From contig DAIBSV010000111.1 of the NCBI GenBank assembly GCA_027415455.1, positions 1-5,992 of the forward strand: a DNA stretch of 5,992 nucleotides, read 5' to 3'. Within the stretch, counting starts at the first letter, position 1. Each line of letters starts with the position of its first letter. Under the pieces are notes generated by a model, which was not told the DNA's origin, did no database searches, and saw only the letters and a program-made list of their open reading frames with translations. This document shows, one piece after another, positions 5,738-5,992 of this stretch. This stretch comes from Nitrospirota bacterium (GTDB taxonomy: Bacteria > Nitrospirota_A > Leptospirillia > Leptospirillales > Leptospirillaceae). Made by a program: the position numbers and the translations under genes.

Positions 5738-5786
5738 GAGAGATTTTCTTCTTTAACCTCCTGTTATTCAAAAAAATTAAAAACTC

Positions 5787-5818
5787 TTGAAAACTGCTGT
5801 GGAATGGATCAATATAAA
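5787..5818 (+). promoter_or_regulatory. Possible promoter for the helix-turn-helix gene
   Basis: TTGAAA (5787-5792) and TATAAA (5813-5818) lie in the AT-rich gap after cobD. Their spacing is 20 nt, longer than ideal, so only one of the two boxes may be used. Between this and the gene lies a small potential hairpin, ACGGC (5825-5829) with GCCGT (5845-5849). No clear terminator for the cobalamin operon was seen before it. Confidence 0.3.
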
Positions 5819-5872
5819 AAGAAGACGGCGAAACTTCGTAAAAAGCCGTTTGGTCCATGAACCATCAGCTTC

Positions 5873-5880
5873 AGGAGGAG
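5873..5880 (+). promoter_or_regulatory. Very strong Shine-Dalgarno before the last gene
   Basis: AGGAGGAG ends 3 nt before the ATG at 5884; its AGGAGG core leaves 5 nt. It is the best ribosome binding site in the window and fixes the start of the partial gene. Confidence 0.75.
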
Positions 5881-5883
5881 GAC

Positions 5884-5992
5884 ATGGAAGAAGGAAAGTA
5901 TCAGAAGCTTCTCACCGTCCGAGAGGTCGCCGAAGTCCTGGGGGTCTCCCAGGTGACGATCCGGACATGGGACCGCATGGGGAAGATCCGGA
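5884..5992 (+). CDS. Helix-turn-helix protein, MerR/excisionase type (N-terminal fragment)
   Basis: Only the first 36 residues are in the window. After a short polar start (MEEGKYQK) comes LLTVREVAEVLGVSQVTIRTW and then DRMGKIR, the classic winged HTH of the MerR/excisionase superfamily: helix TVREVAEVLG, turn, recognition helix SQVTIRTWDR, then the start of the wing at GKIR. Such N termini occur in MerR-type transcription regulators, phage or element excisionases, and the small serine recombinases of IS607-family elements. The visible part cannot separate these. It lies 146 nt beyond cobD on the same strand with its own strong ribosome binding site and possible promoter, so it is more likely a separate unit than part of the cobalamin operon. 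Confidence 0.8.
   Translation, partial: MEEGKYQKLLTVREVAEVLGVSQVTIRTWDRMGKIR

Noticed and set aside
5724..5757. Possible terminator at the end of cobD (TCTC...GAGA followed by a T-rich run)
   Set aside because: The stem is only about four weak pairs with a ten-base loop and the T-rich stretch is interrupted, so it is not convincing as an intrinsic terminator.

Overview
The window is a GC-rich bacterial chromosomal segment with two divergent operons and the first codons of a third gene. G/C at third codon positions is strong in every gene. The intergenic stretches at about 1663-1830 and 5740-5860 are conspicuously AT-rich. No rRNA, tRNA, CRISPR array or complete mobile element was seen. The host cannot be named with confidence. 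A free-living, cobalamin-synthesising bacterium such as a Nitrospirota/Leptospirillum-like organism is a guess from gene style only.

Left half, minus strand (reading from 1620 down to 1): three genes in one probable operon. First comes a ribosome-hibernation-factor-like protein (HPF/RaiA fold) fused to a C-terminal cold-shock domain. Next is archease, the activating partner of the RNA ligase RtcB. Last is the N-terminal 200 residues of RtcB itself, cut off by the window edge inside its GTLGSGNH metal-site motif. The first two genes overlap by 44 nt and the last two are 9 nt apart. The combination reads as a ribosome-protection plus RNA-repair module.

Middle (1621-2083): a 463-nt divergent intergenic region. 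It contains a plausible sigma70-type promoter for the minus-strand operon, a perfect 18-bp inverted repeat with a 4-nt loop (1789-1828), three GTGG-containing direct repeats at helical spacing, and the ribosome binding site of the right-hand operon. No cobalamin riboswitch could be recognised.

Right half, plus strand (2084-5737): three translationally coupled genes of late cobalamin biosynthesis. They encode cobyric acid synthase (CbiP/CobQ), adenosylcobinamide-phosphate synthase (CbiB) and a PLP-dependent L-threonine-O-3-phosphate decarboxylase (CobD of the Salmonella naming). The pathway logic is tight: CbiP makes cobyric acid, CobD makes aminopropanol phosphate, and CbiB joins the two. Start/stop overlaps of 11 nt and 4 nt link the genes.

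Right edge (5884-5992): after a 146-nt AT-rich gap, a new gene begins with a very strong Shine-Dalgarno and encodes a MerR/excisionase-type helix-turn-helix. Only 36 residues are visible, so a regulator, an excisionase and an IS607-type recombinase all remain possible.
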